NCBI GenBank assembly: GCA_030052745.1
Contig: JANBVO010000004.1
Coordinates: forward strand, 186,001 to 250,000
Origin: Pleurostoma richardsiae
Lineage: Eukaryota; Ascomycota; Sordariomycetes; Calosphaeriales; Pleurostomataceae
Length of the DNA: 64,000 nucleotides
Reading direction: 5' to 3'
The notes under the pieces are model-generated. The model was not told the DNA's origin, ran no database searches, and worked only from the letters and a program-made list of their open reading frames with translations. Positions 21,267 to 33,600 of this stretch are shown here, one piece after another (within the stretch, counting starts at the first letter, position 1; each line of letters starts with the position of its first letter). A program made the translations under genes and the position numbers.

Positions 21267-22989
21267 ACCACTCATAAACTTGGGATCTCTCCCGACTACA
21301 CTCGATGATTACGGCCTGAACGATTGGACTTGACTCGGCTCATGAATGCCACAGACATGTCACCTATTAGGCGGTCCTCCCATTTCACGTTTCCTAGCTG
21401 TCTATTTCCCCCGCCTCGGGTCACCTCGCTCTCGATTCCTCGATACCATCCTTTGCAAGTGTCTTATTGGTTTTACTTTGTGTGTTTCGAGGCTCTGAGG
21501 GCTTGTACTGCGGCAGGCCAGAGAGCACGATGAGAGGATATGCATCTGAAAGCCTGGCGGAGGCGGTGTTAGATTATCTTGTTTAATCCTTTCATGAGGT
21601 TTTTGCCAATGTGGCTCTCGTTGTCTTGTTTCCCCTGTTCATTACTCGGTACCCAAAAAGGAGCGCCCCAACGGGGCTGCCGCACTGCCACCCAGAGTGG
21701 ACGAAGGATGTGAGACGGCGGCGGCTGATATTGAAGGCAGTACTTGCTGTCTGGAATGCGTACAACCGGTGATTCCGGATGCCGGCGACCGAGCCTGGGT
21801 CGTTGGATCTGCTGTTGATAGCATCGAGGAATAGCTATTAGTGGACTGAAATGGTTTTCTCATGTGACAGCCTCGTCTCACTGAACCAACCGGGGCAAGG
21901 GCTTCGTATTGCAAGAGACTCCCGCGAGCCCTGGTCGATCGACGATTGCGAGATCGAAATCTCTCCTATGTGCCGATGAACGACCTCGTTGGTCCGGATG
22001 ATGATCTGACCCGGGGAGGAGTTCCTGCGCCACGGCCGATCGATTTCTGGCTGCCGTTACAGCAACCCCGGCAAGTTCATGCGACACGCAAAGATCCGGT
22101 TTCTGAAACGCAACGAAGTCCGTATTTGGTGTCTCTCCAAACGTAACGTGACCTATTTTAAAGGCAGCTGGTCCTTGTCGACGAGGAACCGGGGAAGTAT
22201 GCAGCTCCCCACCATGACCAACAACCTGTAACCTGTAACAGAAGGCTGCCAGTTCCGTGTCGGAGCCCCGTGTCTTCTTTCGCCTTCTCGAAGATTACCC
22301 AGAGGAGAACGGTCCGTGGTCTTACCCCCGTCTCCGACAACGAGGTGAATGGCGAGTCGGAGCCTTCAGATTCGAGGGAGATGGGTTCGGCAGGCGTACG
22401 TGTCTTTCAGGAGCATGCGGCACCGGGGGGCTGAAAAAGGTATTCATCACGTAAAATTCTTGGCTTTCTGTATGTCAAGTCTACTTTTCAGGAGGGCAAC
22501 CATGCCACAAAATCCAGCCCTCAGCGAGCCATTCCCCCTAGTTATCTGCAGTCTCCCAGTAGGCAATTCCACGACATTCCCCGGCCAGTGTTCCTTTTAA
22601 GCGCCTCTATATGCGACAAGTCATTCCGAATGGCCCTTGCCAGAGCCTAATTCCCTCCGCCTATTCACAACGTGCCCCACCTGTAGCAGGCAAATACCTT
22701 TGCGGCATGCGCATACAATAAATACGCCATGCCATGTGGTATATAAGGCGATCGTACGGTAAGTTCCTAGCGATCCGGGCTAGTAGTGCCCCGAACGGTC
22801 GGGAAGCAGACCCGTCTTATATCCCGGTCAGACGGCGCTGGGCGCTGGAGCGGGCTTTGACATGACGGTCTGCGTCCCGCCATGCTGGGTAGAACAAGTC
22901 CACCCAAGTAGCCAGAAAGCGATCGAGTGCGGACATATGCCTCTGCAACCTCATGAGCGAAGCATCATTACCAGCCGCGACCCTGCTCT
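21267..22989. other. Intergenic region, no supported gene
   Basis: About 1.7 kb between the G-alpha stop and the DUF3716 stop, so both genes end here. No motif-bearing frame, repeat or RNA gene seen. Confidence 0.45.
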
Positions 22990-24355
22990 TCACAGCTCGT
23001 GCTCCGGTTGGTGCTGCTGCTGTTGCTGCTGCTGTTGATGTTGTTGATGTTGCTGCTGCTGCTGGACAGCCTCTTCATACTCCACGATCTCGAGCGCCAG
23101 CTGCTTCGCCTTGATTTCGATCTTCATGAGATGCCGCGTGCTCCTGTCCGCCCGGCGGACGTCCGCTATCGCCTTCTCAACCGTGTACCTGACGTTCGGG
23201 TCATCCGAGTACGCCGGGATGTGATACGCACCCAGGGGTACAGCTTGGCCCGGCGTGGAGGGCTCGGTTCCGTGCGGGGCTAGGGGTATGGCCGGGACGG
23301 GATACGCGCCGCCGGGCTCGGCGGCGATCAGGGGAGCAGTCACGTGTGTATGGTAGAGCGGTGGTGGCGGGTTGCTCTTCTCTGCAGCGATGACAAGATT
23401 GTTTAGCTAAGCCGGCCATCACTGGGAGTAGCACGACGCCAGGACAGTGCCATGTACAGCCGTCGAGCTGAGGGAGGGGGGAGGGGGAGAGAAAGTCAGA
23501 CAGGGCGTGAGACGTACCATGGAACGAGCACCGCGACCCGGAGGCGTTGAACCAGCAGTTGGCGCAGCTGCCCATCATCTGCCCGCCGTACAGCACGCAC
23601 TGCGTCCACGGGCCCTGGCCCTTGCGGCAGTGGTGGCACGGGCTCGGCGCCAGGTCGCCCGCGATCTGCGCGAACAGCGCCTCGACGTTGCTGCGGCGCA
23701 CCATGTTGAGGTGCTGGTCCGGCTTGCGCTGGTCGGCGTGGCGCTGGCCGGGCTCGCGCGACAGCCGCTTCGCGAAGGCGCTGTCGATCTTGAACTCGGT
23801 ATACCCGGAATCCCGCGCCATGTCCTCCGTCGTCGTGAAGTCGTGCTGCTGCTGCTGCTGCTGCGCATGCAGATGCTGCTGTGGCTGGTGTTGCTGAGGC
23901 TCCGGCGGCGCCGGGTAGCTCATTGGTGCGGGCGGCATGGCGCCAGGTGACGCGGATGCCACGACAGGGACGCTGTGGGCGTCGGAGACGTCGGGGTAGA
24001 TAGTCGCAGAGGGCCCGGCGGCGACGGTGCTGACGCCGCCGTTGGCGAGGATGTTGGCCGCGGCGTTCACGGCATTCAGATCAATTGGCTCGTCGGCGGG
24101 CTGCTCCATGTCCGGGTCCACATCGACGTGCCCTGCGGCGTCGGCCGGGCCTCCGGGCAGCTCGTCCTCGGCTGTGTGCTGTCCCGCCTCCTCCGCCGCG
24201 TCATCCCGCTGCTCCGCTGCTGCGGCGCCGCCGTCGCCCTCCTGGTACTGCTCGAATTGGGCGGCATCAATGGGGCGGCCGGGCCGGCGCGGCGCGCTGC
24301 TGGGCTTGACGACCTTGTTTGGGCGGCCTCGCGACGGTCGCATGATGCCTTTCAT
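22990..24355 (-). CDS. DUF3716 Cys-rich protein with AT-hook-like motifs
   Basis: Two exons, 24355-23518 and 23381-22990, giving 409 residues. The N-terminus has two GRP cores in basic context (RGRP at 9-12 and RRPGRP at 23-28), resembling AT-hooks. A long acidic, Ala/Pro-rich segment with a Gln/His tract follows. A Cys-rich DUF3716 domain lies at about 238-282: CHHC, GPWTQCV, GSCANCWF and CSFH. The intron follows immediately after CSFH; the junction gives HEKSNPPPP and is in phase. The last 80 residues hold a predicted helix (RYTVEKAIADVRRADRST) and a Gln/His-rich tail. DUF3716 is a fungal domain of unknown function. The cysteine pattern and AT-hooks suggest chromatin or DNA binding, but this is inference. 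Confidence 0.82.
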
Positions 24356-24937
24356 GTCCTTCTGATATTGGCGTTGACGGGTCGAGGGTTGGGGTTGTCG
24401 AGGGACCGTGTGATGCGGATCTCACAGCTGGTGTCAGCTGCAAGAAGTATTGGAGTTTGTGGGTTCGAGAGTCGGCAGGGTTTTGAGTTAAAGCTGGTGC
24501 AAGGGAGGAGCTGCTGTGTCTGCACGGCGGCTGATTCGTCAATTGCCAAGCGACCCTGTGCACGGACCAAAACAACGGCTGTTGATCCACCTGTTAAGAA
24601 GGGCTGGCACCTTTCTAGATAGATACCTACCTAGTGTCCATGCAATGTGTGAATAGCGTCAAGTACTTTGTTTTCTCTTGCCTCTATATGGACGCAAAAG
24701 GGTGAATCACCATATAGTGAACTGAAGCGAGCTCAATCCGATGCCTCTATATTAGTAATTTGTTTCTCCGACCAAGGAGATCGAGCAGCATTTAACGCCC
24801 AGTGGCTGAGGCTTCATGAGGTGAATAACATCGCTGTCCGCCGCTCGAAGGCTACACCACCATCGGATCATACCAGTATTTAGCGCACATATATACACTT
24901 TGCGCCATCAAATCCAGGAACATCATATGCAGCGGCC
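24356..24937. other. Intergenic region, promoter of the DUF3716 gene
   Basis: Between the start of the DUF3716 gene and the end of cdc123. No gene seen. It presumably holds a promoter and a 3'UTR. Confidence 0.45.
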
Positions 24938-26278
24938 TCATCTCCTCTCCATCATCCGGTTCCACTGCTCCGCGAACTCCTTCAGCCCCCCTTGACCTCC
25001 CATACTTGCATCCACTACTTCCTTCGGCAGCTTGTGGGCCGAGTACTGCGGCGAGCTGAAGTTGTAGGCGGATGGATCGTCCTTTTCTACAAGTCGGAGC
25101 TCAGGCACGTAGTCGTCCTCGTCGGCCTCATCTTCTGTCGTCGTCACCTCGTCTCCCTCTGTCTCTGCGCCCTTTTGATCTCCAGAGCCAGGAACACCGA
25201 ACAGTGGCTGCGGCACGCTTAGCTCGAGCAGCTCATTCCAATCGAACAGCAAAGTATCAGTCCTCGGCGCCCAAGGGTTGATGTCGATCAGTCTCGCCCG
25301 TCCCAGTCTACTTGCGCCGTCGTCATCGTCGTCGCTGGCTTCATCGACGCCAGCCTCGGGCATGTACACGTCGAATGCAAAGTTTCCCTCCGGGAACGTG
25401 AACCGCAGCTTCGTGTCAAACAGCTCCTTCACACGGGCGACGATGGCCGGCCGCAGGCTCTGCAGGAAGGCGTAGTGGTTCAGGTCGCGCTGCGTGATCG
25501 CCACCAGGTTCCGGTGCTTGACGAAGCAGCGGAACTCGAGCGCCGTGTGCGGTGAGAAGAAAGACCGCAGCACCAGCACAGGCTGGAAGCCTAAGGCTCC
25601 TTCTGATGTCGATTGGGATGCAGAGCTCGCTGACCGAGGTGCGGCAGGGGTCGTGCCGTCGAAGGCGTGCTCTAGGTCGTGGCTCACAAAACTGGAGCTC
25701 TTCAGCAGCAGGTAGATGTCGTTGGGCGTCGTGCACTTGAGCGTGTTCTGGTGCATGGAGATCCACGTGGCGTCCTTGGGCGACGACCAGTTCAGCTTAG
25801 GGGCGACTGCACCGCCTAGCTCACGGATCTTGTCCTTGATGACCTGGTGCACGGCAGGGAAGCGCTTGTTGGGAGGCAAACGCGGAGCTGCCTCTTCTTC
25901 GTCTGAGTCGTGTTCTTCCTCTTCCAAGGCTGGGCGGGGAGCTGTTGCTGCGGCCGTAGGCTCCCAGTCGTCGTCGTCTTCGGCATCACCGTCCTGGGAG
26001 TTGCCGTCGTCATCAGCGAGGATGATGCCGTCCTCGCGGATGTACTCGACAAACTCCGGGGGCAAGGAGATGACGCGAGAGCGAATACATGACGTGCGAT
26101 ATCTGGAAGCGCTGTTAGTCTTTTTTCTCTCTCTCTCGCAGCGTGTGGCTTGGACTCACTTGGGAAACCAGTAGTCGTATGAGCAGTGCAGGATGTGGTC
26201 CCTTGTAACGGGAGGGAACTGGGTCTGTGATTCTGCCGCTTCAGCAGCTGTCTGAGGAGGAATGTCGAACGCGGGCAT
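24938..26278 (-). CDS. cdc123: Cdc123 / D123 family eIF2 assembly factor
   Basis: Two exons, 26278-26160 and 26102-24938, giving 427 residues. The N-terminal FPPVTRDHILHCSYDYWFPK is the usual start of the family. The intron (57 nt) splits the Lys codon of WFPKYR. Family marks include FPAVHQVIKDKIRELGGAV, PKLNWSSPKDATWIS (about 138-152), NDIYLLLKSSSFVSHDL, VLRSFF and FRCFVKHRNLVAITQRD. Cdc123 has an ATP-grasp-like fold and promotes joining of eIF2-gamma to eIF2-alpha for assembly of the eIF2 complex. Acidic inserts at about 60-100 and near the C-terminus are common in fungal members. An in-frame ATG lies 66 bases upstream, but the one chosen fits homolog length better. It is divergent from cwc21. 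Confidence 0.95.
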
Positions 26279-26692
26279 TGTGTCCGCAGTTTTGAAATGC
26301 CACTTATTCTGAACCAAAAGACTCAAGGTGGTCAGATCCTGCACGATACGGATTGCGTGAAATATCTATGAGTCCAGAAGACGCTGTAACAGTCCTTTCA
26401 CTGAAGATATGTCATCGCCTTGTGAGTCTTCTACTCGCATCGGTCGCCCCGCATGGAGGGGCAAATTCAGCATTTGCGTCGGTGACTCAACCCCACCACT
26501 CCCGCTAGGGTCCTTTTTTGCCGCTTACATCCGCCTTAAGCACTCTTACCGCCTTCCCAATTCGCCTAGGTCATGCTAAGACAAGCAAGCGACCGACGAG
26601 CTGCTTTCAGACCTCAACCCTCTTCCTACTGCCAGGGAGACCGTTCAGAACATCCACCCTTCGAAGAAATCAGCTTCCCTTGCCCAGCCGAG
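26279..26692. promoter_or_regulatory. Divergent promoter of cdc123 and cwc21
   Basis: 414 bp separate the two start codons, so both promoters must lie here. No specific element could be assigned. Confidence 0.5.
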
Positions 26693-27327
26693 ATGTCCGA
26701 CAACGTAGGACTGGCCACGCCGCGCGGCAGTGGCACCTCGGGCTACGTGCAGCGCAACCTGGCGCACATGCGGCCGCGTGAGTCGGCGGCGCCCTACCCC
26801 AAGGACCTGGACAGCCTCCGCCACCGGCAGCGGCAGCCGGACAAGGGCATCCTGGAGCACGACCGCAAGCGCGAGGTGGAAGTCAAGGTTTTCGAGCTTC
26901 GGGATCAGCTCGAGGACGAGGGGTGCGTCTGATCCCTTCTCACCCGGCCGCCAATCTCTTTTCCGTCTTTCTTAGATCGCCCGGCTACACGAGAGACATC
27001 GCCACGCTGACACGCTTCCGGGAATACAGAGTCGACGAGGACGAGATTGATGAGCGCTGCGACGCGCTGCGGAAGAAGCTCCTGGGGGAGCAGGAGAAGG
27101 GCAGGGGCATGCCTCCTCCGACCCGCAAGGGCCTCAAGATGCACCAGGTCCACGAGCTGGCGGACGCCAAGATCAAGGAGAGCGAGCGGCTGCGGCAGGC
27201 GCTGAAGATCAGCAAGAACTACGAGGAGGGCGGGCACTGGAAGAGGCAGGAGGAGAGGATGAGGAAGGCCGTCGAGAGGGACACCGATAAGGACACTGAC
27301 CGGGAAGTCGACAGGGAGCGGGACTGA
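26693..27327 (+). CDS. cwc21: Pre-mRNA splicing factor Cwc21 (SRRM2 N-terminal family)
   Basis: Two exons, 26693-26922 and 27030-27327, giving 175 residues. The start [20 protein letters not shown] is the invariant family N-terminus, which in yeast Cwc21 and human SRm300 sits near Prp8 and Snu114 in the catalytic spliceosome. The cwf21 helical domain follows ([24 protein letters not shown], then [18 protein letters not shown]). The tail is charged ([12 protein letters not shown]), as in other Cwc21 proteins. The acceptor at 27029 joins LEDEG directly to VDEDEIDE, as homologs do. A second acceptor at 26974-26975 would also keep frame and insert 18 residues. It has the better polypyrimidine tract, so both forms may exist. 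Confidence 0.92.
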
Positions 27328-30300
27328 GAGAGGAGTACATGGCGGGCATGTCATCCTCGTAGGATCCTCTCCTTCTGCTCGGTGGGTTGATATGCGTTTT
27401 CATGGCGATGGAGTGGTATGCTGGTTGGTTTGCCCAGGAGTCCGGCGTTCGCTAGGGGAGTTTCGCACTCGGAAGGATATCACGTACCGTCTCCCTCTTG
27501 GGTTAGAGACGCATGCATGGTTTATCGCTGATTTCGTCTAGAGAGTGGGCTTGTTATTAAGGCATGTCCCTCCATACTATCAACGGGTTTCCCAAAGCCC
27601 TGAGGCATATAGGGGCCTCCGCATGACTCGTCGCAATGTTGAACTACGCCGGATACAATTGGAGCAAAAGAAGTGCTAGCAGGTGTGGAATGAAACTGAC
27701 CCGGTTGGGCTTCAAGAACAGCACAATTTCTTCCTAATGTTCGGCAGCTCCACCGACTCTCACGCACAGATTACGATACAGCGCTGCAGCAGGGGCCGCG
27801 GCTTTTGTAGGACGCGGGATCGTTCCGCTTATAGTCTCTCGTAGGCGCGTGCAGAGGGGGTGAAAGGACAGCAACACAGAGGTCAGGTACCCAGGAGGTC
27901 CCTATACTTACCAACGTGGGAGCCGGGACCCCGGAGAGTCAATCTATGTACCGGTACCTAATCCGCTGGAAGGGAACGCTCTTGACGACACAGCACGGAG
28001 CAGAAGCCGAGAGCAACGGCGATTGGACCGCATGCGCAGCCAAGAACACGGTCAGGGCGTAGACACCGCTGTATAGCGGTGGCTCGGCATAGTCAAACTT
28101 TCTGGCCCAAAGTAGGCAAGGCGCTCACCAGCTAGGGTCCGACTTGCGCAGAGCTACTGCGTAGTAAACAGGCGGTATGAAGCCGGACCGGTGTGCAGCC
28201 TGCTGTAGGCCAGATACAGCGACGCGCATGTGAAGAGAAAAGAGCCCGACAGCCCCTCCTGGCTGATGAGGAGTAAGTAATGCATCGGCTGATAGGCTCC
28301 AGTACGAAACATGGGAGTCAAAAGGGCAGAGAGCTCGAAAGGGCGAACGGGAGATAGCGTGAAGCCCCTCGAGCGAGAGCCCGCCAATTGCATATTCCGG
28401 ACAGCTTCCCTACGCCCCAGAACGGGTACTCCAGAGACGACGTTACACGGCGGTCCCTCGGCGAGTCCTCCACAATGCACCCCGCAATTCTACGAAATCT
28501 GGGGTTGCTGTGGGCCGACGACTGAACTGCGCTCGGATGCTTGTGACATCTCTTGGTTACCCTCTGCCCATCGTAGCGGAGGAAAGGAGCAAGACGGTAT
28601 ATTGGACAGGGCATGCATGCATCGCGACGGGGTCCATGTCGGACAGAGTGGGAACATCAGGATAAATTGCCTGAAACTCGAACCAGTCTACCCTTCTCCT
28701 GCAGGACGAGACCAAAAGACAACCGGCTATCCCGGGGGCCCCTCCTTTCATAGACAGCGAGCCCAAAGGCAAAGCCCTGAGATAGCTACATCGCCTCTTG
28801 GGTCTCTTCCTAGTCCCATCTTCTCCATCGTCTGCACGAGACATCCAAGTCAGCTGTAAATAATACCGAGAAACACCTCGGCACAAGCTCCCATAACCCC
28901 CAGCAACCCCCCTCCGTCCATTGCAGAATTGCCAAGAGCACCGGTCGTCATCCCAGCGGCCCGCCAGCCGATCGACTAATGCCCGAGTGAGAGCGGGCTG
29001 TCGCGCAGGCGTAATCGCCACGGGCCGAATCGATAAAGCGTTCGTTATCTGTAAAGGGGGGTGTGTGGCCGTTCTGTGCCAACCGTCTGTTAATCCTGGG
29101 ATGGGATCTGCTGCACAGTTGCGGCGCGACTCTTGGGGAGAAGGAGTTGTTGCGACTTTTGTCTCTTTCCAGGCTTTTTAGGCTTTCCACGACCAACCGC
29201 TTCAGGTTGAAGGAGTCCTGGAGGCTGCACATTCCGCCCCGGTTTAGCAGCCCCAGTTACCAATCCGGTAGGTAAAGCCCCTTAACGTCGCCAGTGTATA
29301 TGTGTGTTTTTGGAAATCATAGTCGGGTGTGATATATCGTGTCTAATCTGCCGTACCGTCAAGCTATGAAATACCGTGGGACAAGTGCCTATTCGCGAAG
29401 TTGGCCAAATGGGCACGGCATGCTGGTCAGAGCAGCCAAGCAAGCACTTATGACAAGTCTTCTCGAATATGACAGCGAGAAAACGACTACAGCCGCTGGG
29501 TGCGGAGGGCTAACCAAGGTGATGCGTTTGAGCGTTGAGACATGTCCTTGATTCCTGTATACCAAAAAGTCTGGAATCTATAGCTCGTGGCCTGCAACAT
29601 TTCCACCTCCCACCCTGGACTGATCCGTAATCTGGGATGCGGTCGAAGTACCGTTCAGTCACTGCACTGTCTTACTCGACTCTCTTGTGCAGGTAGCCGG
29701 GCCAACATAACTTGCGAAGGTCTCCAACCCTGGATCAGCCATGGTTGGGGCAGATGAACTCCCCCCAGCCTTGGCAGTCATGGCTCCGAGGAAGCGTCCT
29801 CACGCTCTCCTTCACCGCCACGCCACCTCCTAACATGCCACTCACCCGTCCCGGAGAAAGACGTCCCGTCGCAGCCCTCCTCTATCATGCGCGGGTCGCA
29901 ATGCCTCATTGTCTATCCCGGGCACGTCGTTGCGTCGGGTAGAACCTGTAGTCAGTATCTGCGGTCGGGACGTGGGTGTAGGCCATCCCTAACCGACTTC
30001 GTAAAAGCATTCACGGGACAATTCCCAGGAGTCGAGATACCGCCGTCATCCACTCCCTTCAGGTGTGCTAGTCTACCAACGCAACGGTGACTCTGATATC
30101 ATGATGACCTGCTGTCATTCCTAAATCACGATAGATCGTTTGTTTCGTTCGCTCGTGTCTCGTGTATCGTCTCTGGCTATTGCGCGGACGTAGGTTGGAT
30201 AGGTTAGAGTGAGCACTTAGCCCTATGCTCTAAACCAGCAGGGCAATTGAGATGCCGGCTCAGCAATACGGCGAACAGCATAGGGTTCGGGAAGGGCTCG

Positions 30301-30659
30301 ACAAGCGACGAGCACGGCGACTTTATGAAGAGATTCGAGACGGTGGGTAAGGGGGGTTGGCTATAGGAAGCCAGACTCGGCGAGGACCCTGAAGAGTTGG
30401 TAAGGTGAGTGAGTTGATTCGGCGCTTGGTTGTGGACTGTTTCTGAGACAAAATTGAAGAGCTTGAGAGATGCTGTGAGAAAGCCGCCTGAGCATAGAAG
30501 CTCTCCGGCCTTGCAGAGAACTTGACAACTCAGGCCGAGACACTGAATGGAATGAGAGAATGCTGTTAAGCGCGGCAAGCCTGCTTGACGACATGCGGAA
30601 CTCCAGATGAGACCTGTAGAGTGTAGTAACTTGAAAAGATGGCTGAGAGACAGAGAGAC
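27328..30659. other. 3.3 kb gene-free interval
   Basis: Between the cwc21 stop and the Ras exchange-factor stop, so only 3' ends are expected. Frames up to about 180 codons (for example 28311-28859) have no motifs. No transposase, reverse transcriptase, tRNA or repeat array was recognised. Confidence 0.45.
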
Positions 30660-33600
30660 TCAATCATCAAAAGCTGAAACCGCAACAGGTGACTTGCCAT
30701 CATGCGGCGGTGCGCGAGATTTCTTGCGCAATAACTTGAATCTTGACGGTTTTGACTTCACGTACCTTACTATCTTTTCGTCTTCTCGTTCGCGTGGCTC
30801 AACCTGCAAGCTCTTGTCGTACATCTCATGCACGTCTCCCGCAGCTTGCATGTTGCTCAGGATGTAGTCTTGCAGCTCAGGGACGAGCTGGAGAGAGTAC
30901 GGGACGTTTTGATACTGCTGGATGTCACGGATCACCTCAGCGGTCTTCGCCCTCTTGGCGAAGTTGATCATGTTGCTCTTTTTCATGATCGAAGGAATGC
31001 CATCCTCGATGAAGGTAAGATCGGTTAGGTAGACGCCTGGGTGCCACTGTCAGGAGATGTGCCCTCAATGATCTCTGCGCCAGAGACGCATGTCTCACGT
31101 ACCGAAGAAGGGGATGCATGGCGGATTAGCCGCATGCAGAGCCTCTCTATACTCGCCGAAATTCTTGCTACTAGCCATCAGTCGACGCATACTCTCCAGA
31201 GTGGCCTGTGTCTTCTGGGGCACAATGTCCCATGTCCTCTTAAGGCGGGCGATTGGTGCAGTCCCTAGAGCTGAGATAATTGATGTTAAGGTGGAGAAGT
31301 TGTTCAAGCCCCGGCATTTCTGCGTCGCATTAGTCAAAGCGTTGGAAAGAAGACGCGAGGTCACTCACATCCGCGACGGATACGAAGTGCTTGATGACTA
31401 CCACGCGCTTCTTGACATCCGTCTGCGCCAGGATCATCTCAGCCACCCAGTTTGTCATCTGGTTAGAGTGCAAGATAAGAGCCTTGACGTTGGGCGCGGG
31501 TTCCGGTTCGCCTTCGCCGACCTTCTTTTGCCATGTCTTGTTAAGACACTCGGTCGGCTTGATCTTACCGTAGAGCCGAGACTCGATGATGGTGAGTTGC
31601 CGGGCAAACTCGGTCACATCAATATCGAGGAACTTGAGCTTCTTCATGTTCTTGGGCATGATCGGTGCAGGCGTTGCCACGTTCTGGGTCTGGATCAGTC
31701 GCCTTCCTACTTCTTTCCCGCTCAGACGCTGATCCAGGACAGCCATCAGTGGTGCAGATCCTGGTGTATCCGTCGACTTGATCGTATCACGAGCGAAGGA
31801 GTAGACATCGCGGATCAAGGCTTTAGTCTCTTCGCTTTGAGGATCTTCCATCCAGAAAGACTCGAACCAGTTCTTAAGGATGTTCACAACACGAAATCGG
31901 ATGATGTTCTGCTTCTGCACCCGCCAAGTCTCGTAATCACTCGGGTTGAGGCCCTCAGGAGGCTGTATCCCGAAGCGCTTGACTATGAGCTCGAACAGCT
32001 CTCGGGCAGTTGTGAACGACCTGTACGTGAGAAGGAAGGTGTTGTTGAAATTGGAGTCCAGCTTGTCGTGGCGAGTCAACTGCTCCACTAGAGCGAGCAG
32101 TGAGCCGCCCTTGACTGTAGGGGGTTGAACCTTGAAATCCCACGCCAAATCTGCCTCGCAATCCAAGCGTAGAAAGTCCGGCGTATCGTCGATCTTGTCG
32201 ATCTGCACGACGTCTTCTCCCAAGATCTTTCTAGCCTTGGAGTAGTCCGCTTTGCGCAGGTTGTTGCTGGCGGCGGTGTCACCTTCAGTGAAAGACTGCG
32301 CAGTCATCAGAGGGGGCCGCATTATTCCGCGGGACTCTTGTCGCTGGTGTGGGGCTCGCTCGTAGGGCATAGTCTCCCCCCTGGTTAGCTGCTGGCGCTG
32401 CATCTGGTCTTGCCGTAGTCGCGCTTCGGCCTGCTGCTGGAGGTTGATCTGAACTTGCTCCGACAGCAGCTGGAGTGAGAATCCGATATGAGAGGAGTTC
32501 GTCTCGAGCGCCCTCGCACATTGTCTCACATATTCTAACCTGTTCTCTAATGCTTCTCCGCGTACCTCAGCCCACTCATCCGCTAGTGGGCCGGCAACCG
32601 CCTGGCAACCGAGAATAAGGTCAGATATGTTATCATACAGACTCTGCTTGTTTGTGCTGAAGTCGGCAAGTTGTGGGGTCTGAAAGCTATTGCCCAATGT
32701 CGACAGATCAATAGACTCGATCATTGCGATCCAGGGCTTGAAAGTCTCCACGACCCTGCCTCCAGCTGAGCAGACGTTATTCCCGATGATTTCATGTCGG
32801 AATGGCGTCACGACCTTGTCTGTGACGATAAGGCTCTTGTCAAGCTCTCGTATGCTCGAGACTAGCATCCTCTTTTGCTCGTCCAGCCGCTCTAAAAGCT
32901 TGCCGTCAAGCGCTGCTGTGGGTTCAATGGCGCCTTCTTCATCTTCCAAAAAGTTGGAGGTGACGGGGTCCCGGGGTCCGAGGCCGTTGTTCTGCCAGCT
33001 ACCACCCGTAGTGCTACCAACAACGAAGCCAGGGAACAGCCGAGGAATGTCTTCGCCGCGCTGTTGTCTTGCAACCTCGACATAGCTGAAGACGCCGAGA
33101 AGTACACCGTCGGCTTCCTGCAAGCACTTCTGTACCGACTCGGCATTGGGCCAATCGGCCGCGGCTATATGAGATGATATTACAAGCTTCGAGAACTTGG
33201 ACATCATGTCACGGAAGTGTGGGTAAAGAGCCTTGTTAGTGGAGATGATGGAAGGTTGGCCAGAGTGGTTGTCCGTCGTTCCGGAGCCAGCAGCAAGAAG
33301 CAGTCGAAGGTGGTCAGAAATGTCCTCTGCTCGCGCTACGTATTCGGCCCTGTTGTTGCTAGTGATAGCGTCGCGGTACCGGTCAATAGACTTCTTCATG
33401 TTCGAGACCAACCGGCTCCATGTGAGCGGCTGGATTGTGCCGTCGTCAAAGAACGAGCGAGGAATTGTAGCAGCAGTAGGAAGGTTGAAGGTGGCGCTTG
33501 TGAAGGAGGTCGCAGAAGCCATGTTCGGCGTCCCGCCCGTGTTCGCGTTCACCAGGAATTCGTTTTTCAGCCGGGTGACTGGTGACTGACCGTTCATCGA

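Noticed and set aside
28660-28690. Second B-box-like word on the minus strand (GGTTCGAGTTT)
   Set aside because: Does not fit the consensus end and lacks a tRNA fold.
27328-30659. Possible degraded mobile element in the 3.3 kb gap
   Set aside because: No transposase or reverse-transcriptase motifs, no terminal repeats and no target duplications seen.
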